Source: Burkholderia sp. IMCC1007
GTDB lineage: Bacteria; Pseudomonadota; Gammaproteobacteria; Burkholderiales; Burkholderiaceae
Length of the DNA: 64,000 bases
Assembly (NCBI RefSeq): GCF_027257875.1
Contig: NZ_JAPVQY010000025.1
Coordinates: forward strand, 35,400-99,399
Direction: 5' to 3'
Translations under genes and position numbers: made by a program
Shown: in pieces, positions 53,970 to 63,904 of the stretch
Layout: each line of letters begins with the position of its first letter
How positions within the stretch are numbered: position 1 is the stretch's first letter
The notes under the pieces: generated by a model
The model's input: only the letters and a program-made list of their open reading frames with translations
What the model was told of the DNA's origin: nothing
Database searches by the model: none

Positions 53970-54830
53970 ATGACCACGTACGCGTTCCGTCTGCTCAATG
54001 TATTCGCCGAGTCCACGTTCGGCGGCAACCCGTTATGCGTGTTCGAGGATGCGCGCGGCATGGACGACGCGACCATGCAGGCGCTCGCCGTGCAGTTCAA
54101 CCTGTCGGAAACGACCTTCGTGCTGCCGTCGGAGCGCGCGCATGCGCGGGTGCGCATCTTCACGCCCGGCTACGAGATGGGCTTCGCGGGCCATCCGACC
54201 CTCGGCACCGCGCACGTCGTGCGCGACACGCTTGCGGCCAGCAATGCGCTGTCGCTCGAATTCAGGGCCGGCGTGGTCGACGTCAATGCGAACAAGAACG
54301 TGTGGACGTTCACCGCGCCGCACACGGGCATGCCGAAGACGGCGCCGTGCGCATTGCCCGATACCGACACCGCGGCCATGCTCGGACTGACGACGGACGA
54401 CCTGTTCGCGCCGCCGCTGTGGGTCGATACCGGCGTCGATCAATTGCTGGTCGCCGTCAAGACCCCCGCGGCCGTGCGCCGCGCGCGGCCCGACAGCATT
54501 TACGTCGATCTCTGGCCGACCAACAGCCTCGGTCGCAAGACCGCCTATGTGTTCGCATTCGACACGCATCGCCCCGAGAAAGTGGTGGCCCGCTACTTCT
54601 CTGCGAAACAGGGCGGCGGCATCTCCGAAGATCCGGGCACCGGGTCCGCTTGCGCGAATCTGGGCGGCTGGCTGATTGCCGCCAGTCATGCGCTGCCCGC
54701 CGCGTTCGAGGTCGAACAGGGTGAAGCCATCGGCCGCCCTTGCCTGCTTCGGTTGTCGGTCAGCGAGCGTGGCGCGATCAGCGTCGGCGGCCGTGTGCTG
54801 GAACTCGGGCGCGGCGTGATCAACGTGTAG
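53970..54830 (+). CDS. PhzF-family epimerase/isomerase
   Basis: 286 residues. GAGAGA before ATG 53970 supports this start over an in-frame ATG at 53949. PhzF marks: NVFAESTFGGNPLCVFEDARGM (about 10-31), NLSETTFVLPSE with the catalytic Glu (about 42-53), GFAGHPTLGTAHV (about 72-84), EDPGTGSACANLGGWL (about 222-237). The family isomerises or epimerises small acids, e.g. in phenazine synthesis; no phenazine genes are present here, so it is a general PhzF homolog. Monocistronic. Confidence 0.93.
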   Translation: MTTYAFRLLNVFAESTFGGNPLCVFEDARGMDDATMQALAVQFNLSETTFVLPSERAHARVRIFTPGYEMGFAGHPTLGTAHVVRDTLAASNALSLEFRAGVVDVNANKNVWTFTAPHTGMPKTAPCALPDTDTAAMLGLTTDDLFAPPLWVDTGVDQLLVAVKTPAAVRRARPDSIYVDLWPTNSLGRKTAYVFAFDTHRPEKVVARYFSAKQGGGISEDPGTGSACANLGGWLIAASHALPAAFEVEQGEAIGRPCLLRLSVSERGAISVGGRVLELGRGVINV

Positions 54831-54907
54831 CGGCCGCTGCCCGCCATGCCGCGCGCGGCGCGGTGCCCGCTACCCGCGCGACACGCGTACTCCGGCGAAC
54901 CGCCCGC

Positions 54908-55171
54908 TCACCGCGCGCCGACCCGCCACACCGTCACCTCGTGCAGCGTCTGCCCGCGCTTGAGCACGGTTGTCGGGAACGACGGATGATTCGGCGAATC
55001 GGGAAAATGCTCGGCTTCCAGCGCGAACGCATCCGTTTGCCGGTAGACCCTGCCGCCCTTGCCCGCGACGCTGCCGTTCAACCCGTTCGACGTATAGAAC
55101 TGCAGCCCCGGCTGCGTCGTGTACAGCTCGAGAAAACGTCCCGACGCCGGATCGTAAGCGCGCGCAGCGAG
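54908..55171 (-). pseudogene. Aldose 1-epimerase (galM) C-terminal fragment
   Basis: About 85 codons match the end of galactose mutarotase: LAARAYDPASGRFLELYTTQPGLQFYTSNGLNGSV, GKGGRVYRQTDAFALEAEHFPDSPNHPSFPTTVLKRGQ and VTVWRVGAR. The catalytic Glu/His of the central part and the whole N-terminus are missing. Codons further upstream are not homologous. The fragment abuts another remnant on the opposite strand at about 55170. Confidence 0.85.
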
Positions 55172-55330
55172 GCCGACGCGGCCATGCACCTCGTCACGTT
55201 GTGCAAGGCGCTCGGCGGCGGCTGGGAAAGCCGCTTCGGAGCCGTCGCGAACGCCGCACATGCCGATACGGCGACGGTGGCGGCCCACGGCGCGATCGTG
55301 CAGACTTCCGGTAAGAACGGAGGCGATTGA
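55166..55330 (+). pseudogene. C-terminal fragment of an RND efflux outer-membrane factor (NodT/OprM type)
   Basis: The plus-strand frame reads SEADAAMHLVTLCKALGGGWESRFG to a TGA at 55328. The sequence LVTLYKALGGGW is the hallmark C-terminus of NodT/OprM-family outer-membrane efflux lipoproteins. Only this tail remains; the 5' side switches into the galM remnant (reverse strand) at about 55170. The junction looks like a deletion or rearrangement scar. Confidence 0.75.
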
Positions 55331-55525
55331 TCGATCATCGTCGTCCGTTGCGGAGCGCGTTCGCCGAACTGATTGCTGACCACATCGCGGACCGACTGCC
55401 CGCGCGTCATCAGATCACGACGTGCAGGCAGCCGGTCCCGGACGCTCAGGCCGCCATGCGGTCGGCCGACGTGCCAGTTACGATGCCCGGCATCTGTCAG
55501 CACGGACGACCGATCGCGGCCCACC

Positions 55526-58500
55526 TCATTGCGCCGTATCTTTCAGCTCGATCAGCAGATCCTTCGCCGCGACCCGCTCGCCGGGCTTCACATGCACGGC
55601 CGCAATTTCGCAATCGCGCTCCGCCGCGATGTGGGTTTCCATCTTCATCGCCTCGAGCGCGATCAGCGTCGTGCCGGCCGTCACGCGCTGCCCCGGCTGT
55701 ACCGCGACCGTGACCACCGAGCCCGGCATCGGCGCGGCGATATGCAGCGGATTGCCCGGCTCGGCGCGCTTCAGCCCGTGCCGCTCCTGGCCCACATGCG
55801 CGACCGTCTTCTGCTCGACGAGCGCGGAACGCGACTGGCCGTTCAGCTCGAACTGCACCTTCACGATGCCGTCCTGCGCATCGGCGTGCTGACCCTGTAG
55901 CGACACGAGCAGCGTCTTGCCCGGCTCGATGTCGATCGCCACTTCCTCCTGCGGCTGCAGCCCGTACAGGAACGCGGGCGTCGGCACGACCGACGTGTCG
56001 CTGTACGCGCGAACGTGCGCGTAGTAGTCGATCGTCTGCTTCGGGTACATCAGGTACGACGCCAGTTGCCGGTCGTCGAGCGGCTGCTCGCACGCGGTCT
56101 CGGCCTGCTCGCGCACCGCGTCGAGATCGACCGGCGGAATCTGGTCGCCCGGACGATACGGCGCCGGCGGTTCGCTCTTGAGCACCTTGCGCGACAGGTC
56201 GGCCGGGAAGCCGTCGGGCGGAAAACCCAGCTCGCCCTTGAACAGCGACACGACCGACTCGGGGAATGCGATGTCCTTGTCCGGGTTGCGCACGTCGTCC
56301 ACGCCGAGATCGTTCGCGACCATCATCAGCGCCATGTCGCCGACCACCTTCGACGTCGGCGTGACCTTCACGATGTCGCCGAACAGGCGGTTCACGTCAG
56401 CATACGCACGCGACACCTCGGTCCAGCGATGATCGATGCCGAGCGAGCGCGCCTGCTCGCGGAGGTTCGTGTACTGGCCGCCCGGCATCTCGTGGCGATA
56501 GACGTCGGCCGTGCCCGCGCGGATTTCCGATTCGAACGGCGCGTAATAGCGACGCACGCCTTCCCAGTACATCGACGCCTCGTGCAGGCGATCCTGATCC
56601 AGCCCCGGGTCGCGTTCGCTGCCGGCCAGCGCGGCCGCGATGCTCGACAGGTTCGGCTGCGACGTGAGGCCGCTCATCGCATCGAGCGCACCGTCCACCG
56701 CGTCGCAGCCCGCACCGACTGCCGCGAGCACCGACGCCGCGGCGATCCCGCTCGTGTCGTGCGTATGGAAATGCACGGGCAGCCCGGTTTCTTCCTTGAG
56801 CGCCTTCACGAGTGTCGCGACTGCCTGCGGGCGGCAGATGCCGGCCATGTCCTTGATGCCGAGCACGTGCACGCCGGCCTGCTGCAGCTCGCGCGCGATG
56901 CCGACGTAATACTTGAGGTCGTACTTCGCGCGCGACGTGTCGAACAGGTCGCCGGTGTAGCAGATCGCGCCTTCGCACAGCATGCCGCTGTCGCCCACCG
57001 CATCGATCGCCACGCGCATGTTGCGCACCCAGTTCAGCGAGTCGAACACGCGGAACACGTCGACGCCCGCGCGCGCGGCCTGCTGCACGAAGAAGCGCAC
57101 GACGTTGTCCGCGTAGTTCGTATAGCCGACCGCGTTCGAGCCGCGCAGCAGCATCTGGAACAGGATGTTCGGCACGCGTTCGCGCAGCAGCGCGAGCCGC
57201 TCCCACGGGTCTTCCTTCAGGAAGCGCAGCGCGACGTCGAAGGTCGCGCCGCCCCAGCATTCGAGCGAGAACAGTTGCGACAGCTCGCGCGCATAGAACG
57301 GCGCGATCGGCAGCATGTCGGCCGTGCGCATGCGCGTCGCGAACAGCGACTGGTGCGCATCGCGCATCGTCGTGTCAGTGAGCAGCACCTGCTTCTGGTC
57401 GAGCATCCAGCGCGCGAATTGCTCCGGGCCGAGCTCGCGCAGGCGATCGCGCGTGCCGGACGGAATCGCCACCGCCGTATCGACCTTCGGCAGCACCGGT
57501 TTCGACAACGGCAGCGCCGGCAGCGTACGGCCCTTCATCTCCGCGTTGCCGTTCACGTTCAGCTCGCCGAGATAGCGCAGCAGCTTCGTCGCGCGATCGC
57601 CGCGCTTCGCGAATTCGAGCAGCTCCGGCGTCTTGTCGATGAAGCGCGTGGTCACGTCGCCCGCGATGAACGCCGGATGATTGATCACGTTCTCGAGGAA
57701 CTGCAGGTTCGACGTGACGCCGCGAATCCGGAACTCGCGCAGCGCGCGATCCATCCGATGAATCGATTCGGCCGCCGTCGGCGCCCAGGTCGTCACCTTC
57801 ACCAGCAGCGAGTCGTAGTACGGCGTGATCACCGCGCCGCCATACGCGGTGCCGGCGTCGAGGCGCACGCCGAAGCCCGCCGCGCTGCGATACGCCGTGA
57901 GCCGCCCGTAGTCGGGCAGGAAGTCGTTCTCCGGATCCTCGGTCGTGATCCGGCATTGCAGCGCGTTGCCGTTCAGCGGAATCGCATGCTGCTCCGGCAC
58001 GCCGGCCGCGCGCGCGACGAGTGCGCCGTCGCCGTCCGTCGCGTCGTCGGCGAGGCCGATCCGGCCGCCTTCGGTGATGCGGATCTGCGCCTTCACGATG
58101 TCGATCCCGGTGATCATCTCCGTCACCGTGTGCTCGACCTGGATGCGCGGGTTGACCTCGATGAAGTAGAACTGGCCGGTGTCGGCGTCCATCAGGAACT
58201 CGACGGTGCCCGCGTGCGTGTAGCCGACCGCACGCATCAGGCGCAGCGCCGATTCGCACAGCGCGTGACGGCCGTCGTGATCGAGGTACGGCGCCGGTGC
58301 GCGCTCGACGACCTTCTGGTTGCGCCGCTGCACCGTGCAGTCGCGCTCGTACAGATGCACGACCGTGCCGTGGAGGTCGCCCAGCACCTGCACCTCGACG
58401 TGCCGCGCATTGCGCACAAGCTTCTCGACGTACACCTCGTCGTTGCCGAACGCGGCCAGCGCTTCGCGGCGTGCGACAGGCAGCAGCGTGTCGAGGTCGC

Positions 58501-59047
58501 GTTCGTTCTCGAGCACGCGCATCCCGCGTCCGCCGCCACCCCAGCTCGCCTTCAGCATCAGCGGATAGCCGACTTCCGCGGCCAGCGCGCGGCACGCGTC
58601 CAGATCGTCCGGCAGCGGCGCGGTCGCGGGCATCACCGGCACGCCGGCCGCGATCGCCGCATTGCGCGCGGCCACCTTGTTGCCGAGCGTGCGCATCACG
58701 TCGGGCGACGGCCCGATCCAGCGGATGCCGGCGTCGATCACGGCCTGCGCGAAATCCGGGTTCTCGGACAGGAAACCGTAGCCGGGGTGGATCGCGTCGA
58801 CCTTCGCCTGCCGCGCGACGCGCAGGATGTCGTCGATGTCGAGATACGCGGCGAGCGGCTTCTTGCCCTCGCCGATCAGGTAGCTTTCGTCCGCCTTGAA
58901 GCGATGCAGCGCGAGGCGGTCTTCCTTCGAATACACCGCCACCGTACGCATGTTCAGTTCGGCGGCGGCACGCATCACGCGGATCGAGATTTCCGAGCGG
59001 TTCGCGATCAGGATGGACTGGATGGGAGTGGGCGTCACGGCAGCCAT
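55526..59047 (-). CDS. pyc: Pyruvate carboxylase
   Basis: 1173 residues, single-chain pyruvate carboxylase length. From ATG 59047: biotin carboxylase domain (1-450; ILIANRSEISIRVMRAA, ATP grasp loop SWGGGGRGMR, EVNPRIQVEHTVTEMITGID), carboxyltransferase domain (about 535-800; LLTDTTMRDAHQSLFATRMRT with metal-binding Asp, and FHTHDTSGIAAASVLAAVGAG), PYC/OADA domain, and C-terminal biotinyl domain with EAMKMETHIAA (about 1139). It makes oxaloacetate from pyruvate to refill the TCA cycle. No good Shine-Dalgarno before the ATG. An open antisense frame of about 3 kb is a codon-bias artefact. Confidence 0.98.
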   Translation of the reverse strand: MAAVTPTPIQSILIANRSEISIRVMRAAAELNMRTVAVYSKEDRLALHRFKADESYLIGEGKKPLAAYLDIDDILRVARQAKVDAIHPGYGFLSENPDFAQAVIDAGIRWIGPSPDVMRTLGNKVAARNAAIAAGVPVMPATAPLPDDLDACRALAAEVGYPLMLKASWGGGGRGMRVLENERDLDTLLPVARREALAAFGNDEVYVEKLVRNARHVEVQVLGDLHGTVVHLYERDCTVQRRNQKVVERAPAPYLDHDGRHALCESALRLMRAVGYTHAGTVEFLMDADTGQFYFIEVNPRIQVEHTVTEMITGIDIVKAQIRITEGGRIGLADDATDGDGALVARAAGVPEQHAIPLNGNALQCRITTEDPENDFLPDYGRLTAYRSAAGFGVRLDAGTAYGGAVITPYYDSLLVKVTTWAPTAAESIHRMDRALREFRIRGVTSNLQFLENVINHPAFIAGDVTTRFIDKTPELLEFAKRGDRATKLLRYLGELNVNGNAEMKGRTLPALPLSKPVLPKVDTAVAIPSGTRDRLRELGPEQFARWMLDQKQVLLTDTTMRDAHQSLFATRMRTADMLPIAPFYARELSQLFSLECWGGATFDVALRFLKEDPWERLALLRERVPNILFQMLLRGSNAVGYTNYADNVVRFFVQQAARAGVDVFRVFDSLNWVRNMRVAIDAVGDSGMLCEGAICYTGDLFDTSRAKYDLKYYVGIARELQQAGVHVLGIKDMAGICRPQAVATLVKALKEETGLPVHFHTHDTSGIAAASVLAAVGAGCDAVDGALDAMSGLTSQPNLSSIAAALAGSERDPGLDQDRLHEASMYWEGVRRYYAPFESEIRAGTADVYRHEMPGGQYTNLREQARSLGIDHRWTEVSRAYADVNRLFGDIVKVTPTSKVVGDMALMMVANDLGVDDVRNPDKDIAFPESVVSLFKGELGFPPDGFPADLSRKVLKSEPPAPYRPGDQIPPVDLDAVREQAETACEQPLDDRQLASYLMYPKQTIDYYAHVRAYSDTSVVPTPAFLYGLQPQEEVAIDIEPGKTLLVSLQGQHADAQDGIVKVQFELNGQSRSALVEQKTVAHVGQERHGLKRAEPGNPLHIAAPMPGSVVTVAVQPGQRVTAGTTLIALEAMKMETHIAAERDCEIAAVHVKPGERVAAKDLLIELKDTAQ

Positions 59048-59320
59048 GGATAGTGAATAGTTGAATTGAGCATGCCGACGCGCCCTCTTCCGCCCGTTCG
59101 CTTCACTGGGCGACGTGGATCGTCGCATCGGTCATTCGCGGTTGCATCGTCCCGGCTTTCGCCAGTCAACATGTTCGTCATATCGCCCGACGGCCGCTAT
59201 CACCGTCGCGACGACGAATGGTATCCAGCCGACCAACCGGGAACGACGGTCGGCTCACCGGCCGGTCGGTCGGCGGTCGACGCACGACGGACCCGCGCTA
59301 CTGCCCGGCTCGGAACAGGA

Positions 59321-59527
59321 TCAGTCGCGGTGATCGAAAAGCGGTGCGTGATCCATCCAATCGTAACCTGTCGTGCCTTTCGCCCAGGCCCAGTTCGTAT
59401 CGCGGCGTCGTTCGCCGAACCATCCGGGTGGCGACGCGGAGGGATTCGCGTCCATCACTTGCCGCTCCTGCACAGCGCGACGCGCGTCGTCGCCACATGC
59501 CGTGTTTCGTTTGCCGTAGTCAGTCAT
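59321..59527 (-). CDS. Small polar protein (68 aa), candidate
   Basis: 68 codons from ATG 59527 with AAGGTG 6 bases upstream. It begins MTDYGKRNTACGDDARRAVQ and ends TGYDWMDHAPLFDHRD, a natural-looking composition with Trp/Tyr/Asp that is unlike the surrounding shadow frames. No family is recognised. Flanking sequence is gene-poor. The call rests on the ribosome binding site and composition only. Confidence 0.5.
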   Translation of the reverse strand: MTDYGKRNTACGDDARRAVQERQVMDANPSASPPGWFGERRRDTNWAWAKGTTGYDWMDHAPLFDHRD

Positions 59528-60278
59528 TGCATCACCTTACGATTGGAAAGCGGGTCGTCCGTCGAGCTGTCGGGTTGCTTCCGTTCGGCGCGGAAAGACC
59601 GGTCAGACGAGCGGACATCGAGAATGTCGGTCCGGTAACGCAAAAAGCAGGCCACGCCGGCGATTGGACGGAGAGCGTTGATCTACGGGGGCCGCACGCG
59701 CGATCGGGCCCGACGCTGGCTCAGGGATGAAATTGAGATTTCAATTCTGAAATCGGCGCAGCCCGTCGCAACGTGTCGCGATGGTGGTCGCGGTGGCGGC
59801 GCGGGTTCTGGAATGGAGCGATCGGCGCGACTGTTACGGTGGAGCGTGGAATCGTCTCGGGCCCGATCGTCATCGACGCATTCGCGCCGGCGCGGCCCCG
59901 GCGGCCAACCCGGCCAGTTGGCGCGCAACTCGAACGCTCCCGCATCCTGTTGGTGCGGGGACATCATCGTGTGGCACAAGATGAACTGGCGCGCGTAGAG
60001 GATCCCGAACTAAGGCGCCGTGTCGGACAATGGCGCCCGCTCGGCAACGATCTGGATTACCTCGAACTACAGCCGCTTCGCGGTTGAACGCGCGGTCGAA
60101 CATCAACGACAAAGTGGATGCGCATAGCCGTACGCAAGCCGTAGCGATCGCATGCGAGCCGGCCTGATCAGCCGAACGGAGCCCCGTACGAGGCCGGCCA
60201 TGCCCGGCCGAACCTGCCGTCGAAACGCCGGCGCGATCAGCGCCGGCGCTCCCCTTTTCATGTCAGCCCACGCGCCCG
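59528..60278. other. Gene-poor 750-bp stretch
   Basis: No gene is supported. The plus-strand frame 59773-60087 gives a plausible-looking 104-residue peptide (ends LRRRVGQWRPLGNDLDYLELQPLRG) with no recognised family or ribosome binding site; it could be a gene remnant. A 9-bp hairpin with a 5-base loop (CGCCGGCGC-gatca-GCGCCGGCG, 60226-60248) is followed by CTCCCCTTTT on the plus strand; it could terminate transcription from either side. Confidence 0.5.
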
Positions 60279-61535
60279 TCAAACCCCATGCGCATTCAGC
60301 CGCGCCGCATACCAGCGCGAGAACTGGTCGACATAGGCTTCCGTGAAAGGCGAGAACACGCCCGGCGCATACGCCGGGTCCTGCGTTCCCGCATGCGTGA
60401 TCTCGACGAGATGCTTGTCCTGCGTATTCGTCGCGACCCACACTTCGGTCAGATCCGACAGCGTGTAATCGACGCCTTCGACCGCGTCCGCATGCACGAG
60501 CCATTTGGTGCGGACGAGCGTCCGGTCCGGCGCGAGCGGGATGATGTACGAAATCACCGCGTGATCGCTCATCACGTGGGTCCACGAGTTGTGCGTCCAC
60601 AGGTGCGTATCGCCCAGATCGCGCCGCTGCAGATTGCCGAGCAGCTTCGTGCTCGCCACCTTGGTGCTCATCGTCTGCGATTCACCCGCGCCGGCGATCA
60701 CGAGCTGCTGCGTCCGGAACTGCGTGACGGCGTCCTCGTCGAGCCATTCGACGGTCGAGCCGATGAAGCCTTCGCTCTCCCAGTTCAGCTGGCAGGCCGC
60801 ATTGCGCGCCTTGTACGCTTCGAACGCCTGAAGCTGCTCTTCCGTCAGGTTTTCCGGGCAGAAGCCGAAATCCTCGGGCAGGAACGACGCGGTCAGCTCG
60901 GGGTGAGTGGCCGCGCAGTGGTAGCACTCGCGGTTGTTCTCGATCACCAGCTTCCAGTTGCCGTTCTCGATGATCTCCTGCTCGAACGCGATCTTCGTAT
61001 TCCGCAGGTCGTACGGTGCGAAGCGCGGCACCATCGTTTCCTCGAGCTTCGCGATGTCGGCCGGCGGATTGTCGTCGAGGCATACGAAGATGTGCGTGCC
61101 GATGATGCGCGTGTGCACCGGAATCAGGCTGCGGCATGTCGTGTCGAAGTCGCGGCCCATGTGCGTCGCGTGGCGCAGCGAGCCGTCGAGATCGTAGGTC
61201 CATTGATGATAAGGACACACGAGCATGCCGACGGTCGACTTCCCGGCCTCCTTCAACCGCGCGCCGCGATGGCGGCACACGTTCCGGTAGGTCCGCACGT
61301 TCTCGTCGTCGTCGCGCACGATGATGATCGACGCCTTGCCGATATCGACGGTCGACACGTCGCCCGGCTCCGGCACGTCGGCGGTCACGCCGACCAGGAT
61401 CCAGTGCTTCGAGAAAAAGACGTCGACATCCGTTTCGAACACGTCCTGACGGCCGAACAGTTCGCCGGGCATCCCGTGCCCGGGCCGGCGGCTGCGAATC
61501 AGGTCCCCATGCGTGTTGACATGCACTTCAGACAT
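60279..61535 (-). CDS. Rieske non-heme iron oxygenase alpha subunit (GbcA-like)
   Basis: 418 residues. Rieske [2Fe-2S] motif CRHRGARL (about 87-94) and CPYHQWTY (about 107-114). The mononuclear iron site is in LVIENNRECYHCAATHPEL (about 196-214), with the bridging Glu/Asp and the two His. The pattern RNVCRHRGARLKEAGKST, CPYHQWTYDLDG and KWLVHADAVEGVDY follows the glycine-betaine demethylase GbcA of Pseudomonas (from memory). Such enzymes N-demethylate quaternary amines with a separate reductase, not seen here. Neighbouring LysR genes and a possible MttB-like gene support quaternary-amine catabolism. It may act on a different betaine. Confidence 0.9.
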   Translation of the reverse strand: MSEVHVNTHGDLIRSRRPGHGMPGELFGRQDVFETDVDVFFSKHWILVGVTADVPEPGDVSTVDIGKASIIIVRDDDENVRTYRNVCRHRGARLKEAGKSTVGMLVCPYHQWTYDLDGSLRHATHMGRDFDTTCRSLIPVHTRIIGTHIFVCLDDNPPADIAKLEETMVPRFAPYDLRNTKIAFEQEIIENGNWKLVIENNRECYHCAATHPELTASFLPEDFGFCPENLTEEQLQAFEAYKARNAACQLNWESEGFIGSTVEWLDEDAVTQFRTQQLVIAGAGESQTMSTKVASTKLLGNLQRRDLGDTHLWTHNSWTHVMSDHAVISYIIPLAPDRTLVRTKWLVHADAVEGVDYTLSDLTEVWVATNTQDKHLVEITHAGTQDPAYAPGVFSPFTEAYVDQFSRWYAARLNAHGV

Positions 61536-61723
61536 CGTCTTTCTCCAATCCTGTGTTGATGAAATCGCGCGGCTTCGAACATTCCCGCTGTGATTCCAGT
61601 ATTGGATTGGCGAAAAAGAGCGTCAACGCGCTTTATTTTCGTTCTGGCATTACCTGCGCTTATGCGAAAAGGAAGGGGCACGGCGGCGGGCGCGCCGCGT
61701 CAATCGTCCGCCACTCGGCCGCA

Positions 61724-62650
61724 TCAGCCCTGGGCGTCCGCCCGCAGCCATGCGACGAGACCGTCGATCGCCGGCGTGATCGTCTTTCCGTGCGGCACCA
61801 CGACGTAATAGGCGTCCGTCATCTGCAGGGAAGCGATCGGCAAGCGCACGAGTTCGCCCGCGTCGAGCAGTTCCTGGACGAGCCGCCCCCAGCCGAGCGC
61901 GACACCGTGCCCATATCGGGCGGCATCGATCGCATCGGTGTACAGGCTGCACCGCAGCGCGAAATTCAACCGGTCGGGCCGGTAGCCCGACGCATGGAAC
62001 CACGCCTCCCACCCCATCCAGCCCTCGGACGTCGAATCCGACTCGATCAGCGCGACGGCGGCGAGATCGGCCAGCGCTTCGGGCGTGCCATGCCGCTGCA
62101 GCCACGCCGGCGAGCACACGGGGAACACGGTTTCGTCGAACAGCGGGATCGCGGTGCCGTCAGCCCAGCGGCCGTTCCCGTAGCGCACCGCGATATCGAT
62201 TTCGTTGTGGCGCAGATCGGCGGTAAACATCAGCGTCGCGAGGCGCAGCTGCAGATCGGGTTGCGCGGCCTTCAGCGCGGCGAGCCGCGGCAGCAAGCGG
62301 AAATGCGAGAACGCGGACGTCGCGGCCAGCACGAGCTCCTGGCGAACCGGGCCGCTCGTCAGCCGGTCGAACACGCCGGCGATCTTCTGCATCGATTCCG
62401 CGACCACCCGGTACAACGCCTCGCCCTCGTCGGTCAGCGCGATCGAGCGATGCAGCCGATGGAACAGGCGCTGCCCGAGCAGATCCTCGAGAAACTTGAT
62501 CTGCCGGCTCACCGCCGCCTGCGTCACGCCGAGTTCGTGCGCGGCAAGCGTAAAGCTGCCGAGCCGCGCGACGGCCTCGAATTCGACGAGGGCCGTGACC
62601 GACGGGATCAGCCGGCGATAGCCTTTCGGTGGTGCCGATGCGGGTTTCAT
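61724..62650 (-). CDS. LysR-family regulator (GcvA-like) next to the Rieske gene
   Basis: 308 residues from ATG 62650. HTH: LIPSVTALVEFEAVARLGSFTLAAHELGVTQAAVSRQIKFLEDLLGQRLFHRLHRSIALTDEGE (about 14-78). The effector domain (SSFTSAFSHFRLLPRL-type) ends VAWLRADAQG. The start is slightly uncertain: a longer start at 62704 would overlap the other LysR gene by 26 bp. Same strand as the Rieske gene 188 bp downstream, so probably one of its regulators. Confidence 0.92.
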   Translation of the reverse strand: MKPASAPPKGYRRLIPSVTALVEFEAVARLGSFTLAAHELGVTQAAVSRQIKFLEDLLGQRLFHRLHRSIALTDEGEALYRVVAESMQKIAGVFDRLTSGPVRQELVLAATSAFSHFRLLPRLAALKAAQPDLQLRLATLMFTADLRHNEIDIAVRYGNGRWADGTAIPLFDETVFPVCSPAWLQRHGTPEALADLAAVALIESDSTSEGWMGWEAWFHASGYRPDRLNFALRCSLYTDAIDAARYGHGVALGWGRLVQELLDAGELVRLPIASLQMTDAYYVVVPHGKTITPAIDGLVAWLRADAQG

Positions 62651-62678
62651 CTGACGCTGGAGTCGTTCCACGGTCGCG

Positions 62679-63680
62679 CTATCGCTCGATCTCGACGCCC
62701 GCATCGAGCCAGCCGCGCATCATCACGCTGACCTCGTCGCTCAGCCATTGACGGAACAACCGGTATTCGGGGCGCGGCTGCGCATTGCGGTGCGTGATCA
62801 GATAGTGATAGCGATCGCGAAACACCAGCACGTCCTGCACCGGCCGCATCAGGATGCCCTGGTCGATCTGCCGGTGCAGCAGGTGATGCCAGCCCAGCAG
62901 CGTGCCTTCGCCGGCCTCGGCCTGCGCGACGAGCAGCCGGTAGTCGTTGCTTTCCAGAGACTTGTTCTCGGTCATCCTATCGGTGCCGTCGCTCTGCTGG
63001 AACCAGTTACGCCACACGCGCCAGTCGACGTGCTCGCACACCTGCGCGCGGCCGAGCATCGACAGGTTCAGGGTCGGGCTCGACAGCAGGTCCAGCGGCT
63101 TCAGCGACCGGCCATGGAAATGGCGTTCGTGAAACGACGGGCTGCACACGGGATAGACGATGTCATGAAACAGCGGCTCGGCTTCGAACTCGGGCTCGCG
63201 CGGCGGGTTCTTCGTGATGATCACGTCGGGCTCGATGAGCCCGTCCAGCTCCATGAAATGCTCGGTAACGATCACGTGCAGCTGGATATTAGGAAACCGC
63301 TCGCGAAACGCGGGCAACCGCGACGACAGCCACAGCGCCGAGAACGTATGCGACACGCACACCATCAGCGCATGCTTGTCGGTCCGGCGCACGGCTTCCG
63401 CCGCCTCGGCGATGTTCATGATCGACAGGTACGACGCGTTGTAGAGAATGCGCCCCGCATCCGTCAGCGCGATATGCCGGCCGGTACGCTCGAACAGCGC
63501 GACGTCCAGCGAATCCTCGAGTTCCTTGATCTGCCGGCTGATCGCCGCCTGCGTCACGCACAGCACCTCGGCCGCCTGAGTGAAGCTCTCGTAGCGCGCC
63601 GCCGTCACGAAACACCGCAGCGCCCGCAACGACGGCATCTGCGCGAGGAGTCGGTCTGCAAATAGTTGCTTCTTCAACAT
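62679..63680 (-). CDS. LysR-family regulator (second copy in tandem)
   Basis: 333 residues from ATG 63680, upstream of the other LysR with a 28-bp gap. HTH: MPSLRALRCFVTAARYESFTQAAEVLCVTQAAISRQIKELEDSLDVALFERTGRHIALTDAGR (about 15-76). The C-terminal domain has TKNPPREPEFEAEPLFHDIVYPVCSPSF. Two tandem, similar LysR genes suggest duplication or dual control of the betaine-type genes. It is divergent from the possible MttB-like start at 63905, which may be its target. Confidence 0.92.
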   Translation of the reverse strand: MLKKQLFADRLLAQMPSLRALRCFVTAARYESFTQAAEVLCVTQAAISRQIKELEDSLDVALFERTGRHIALTDAGRILYNASYLSIMNIAEAAEAVRRTDKHALMVCVSHTFSALWLSSRLPAFRERFPNIQLHVIVTEHFMELDGLIEPDVIITKNPPREPEFEAEPLFHDIVYPVCSPSFHERHFHGRSLKPLDLLSSPTLNLSMLGRAQVCEHVDWRVWRNWFQQSDGTDRMTENKSLESNDYRLLVAQAEAGEGTLLGWHHLLHRQIDQGILMRPVQDVLVFRDRYHYLITHRNAQPRPEYRLFRQWLSDEVSVMMRGWLDAGVEIER

Positions 63681-63904
63681 GGCTTTCACTCTCAAAACGG
63701 AACCGGGACGCTGCGTCGACGAACCCGTCGACGACAGTCGCGCAGGCTGGCCGCGGGCTGTTCCATCGCAAACTTTTCAATTATCCGAATATTGCAGCTT
63801 GCGCGTCGGCCGGGAGGCTGGCAAGGGCGGCTCCGCCGCCGCGACGGCGTCATGATGCCCCTATTGTCGATCGCTTGTGCACCGCGTCGCTATTATCGGA
63901 ATCG

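Noticed and set aside
56015..59053. A 1012-codon plus frame over pyc
   Set aside because: Antisense artefact of the pyruvate carboxylase gene.
59773..60087. 104-codon plus-strand frame
   Set aside because: Somewhat protein-like C-terminus but no ribosome binding site and no family; kept only as a note on the gene-poor stretch.
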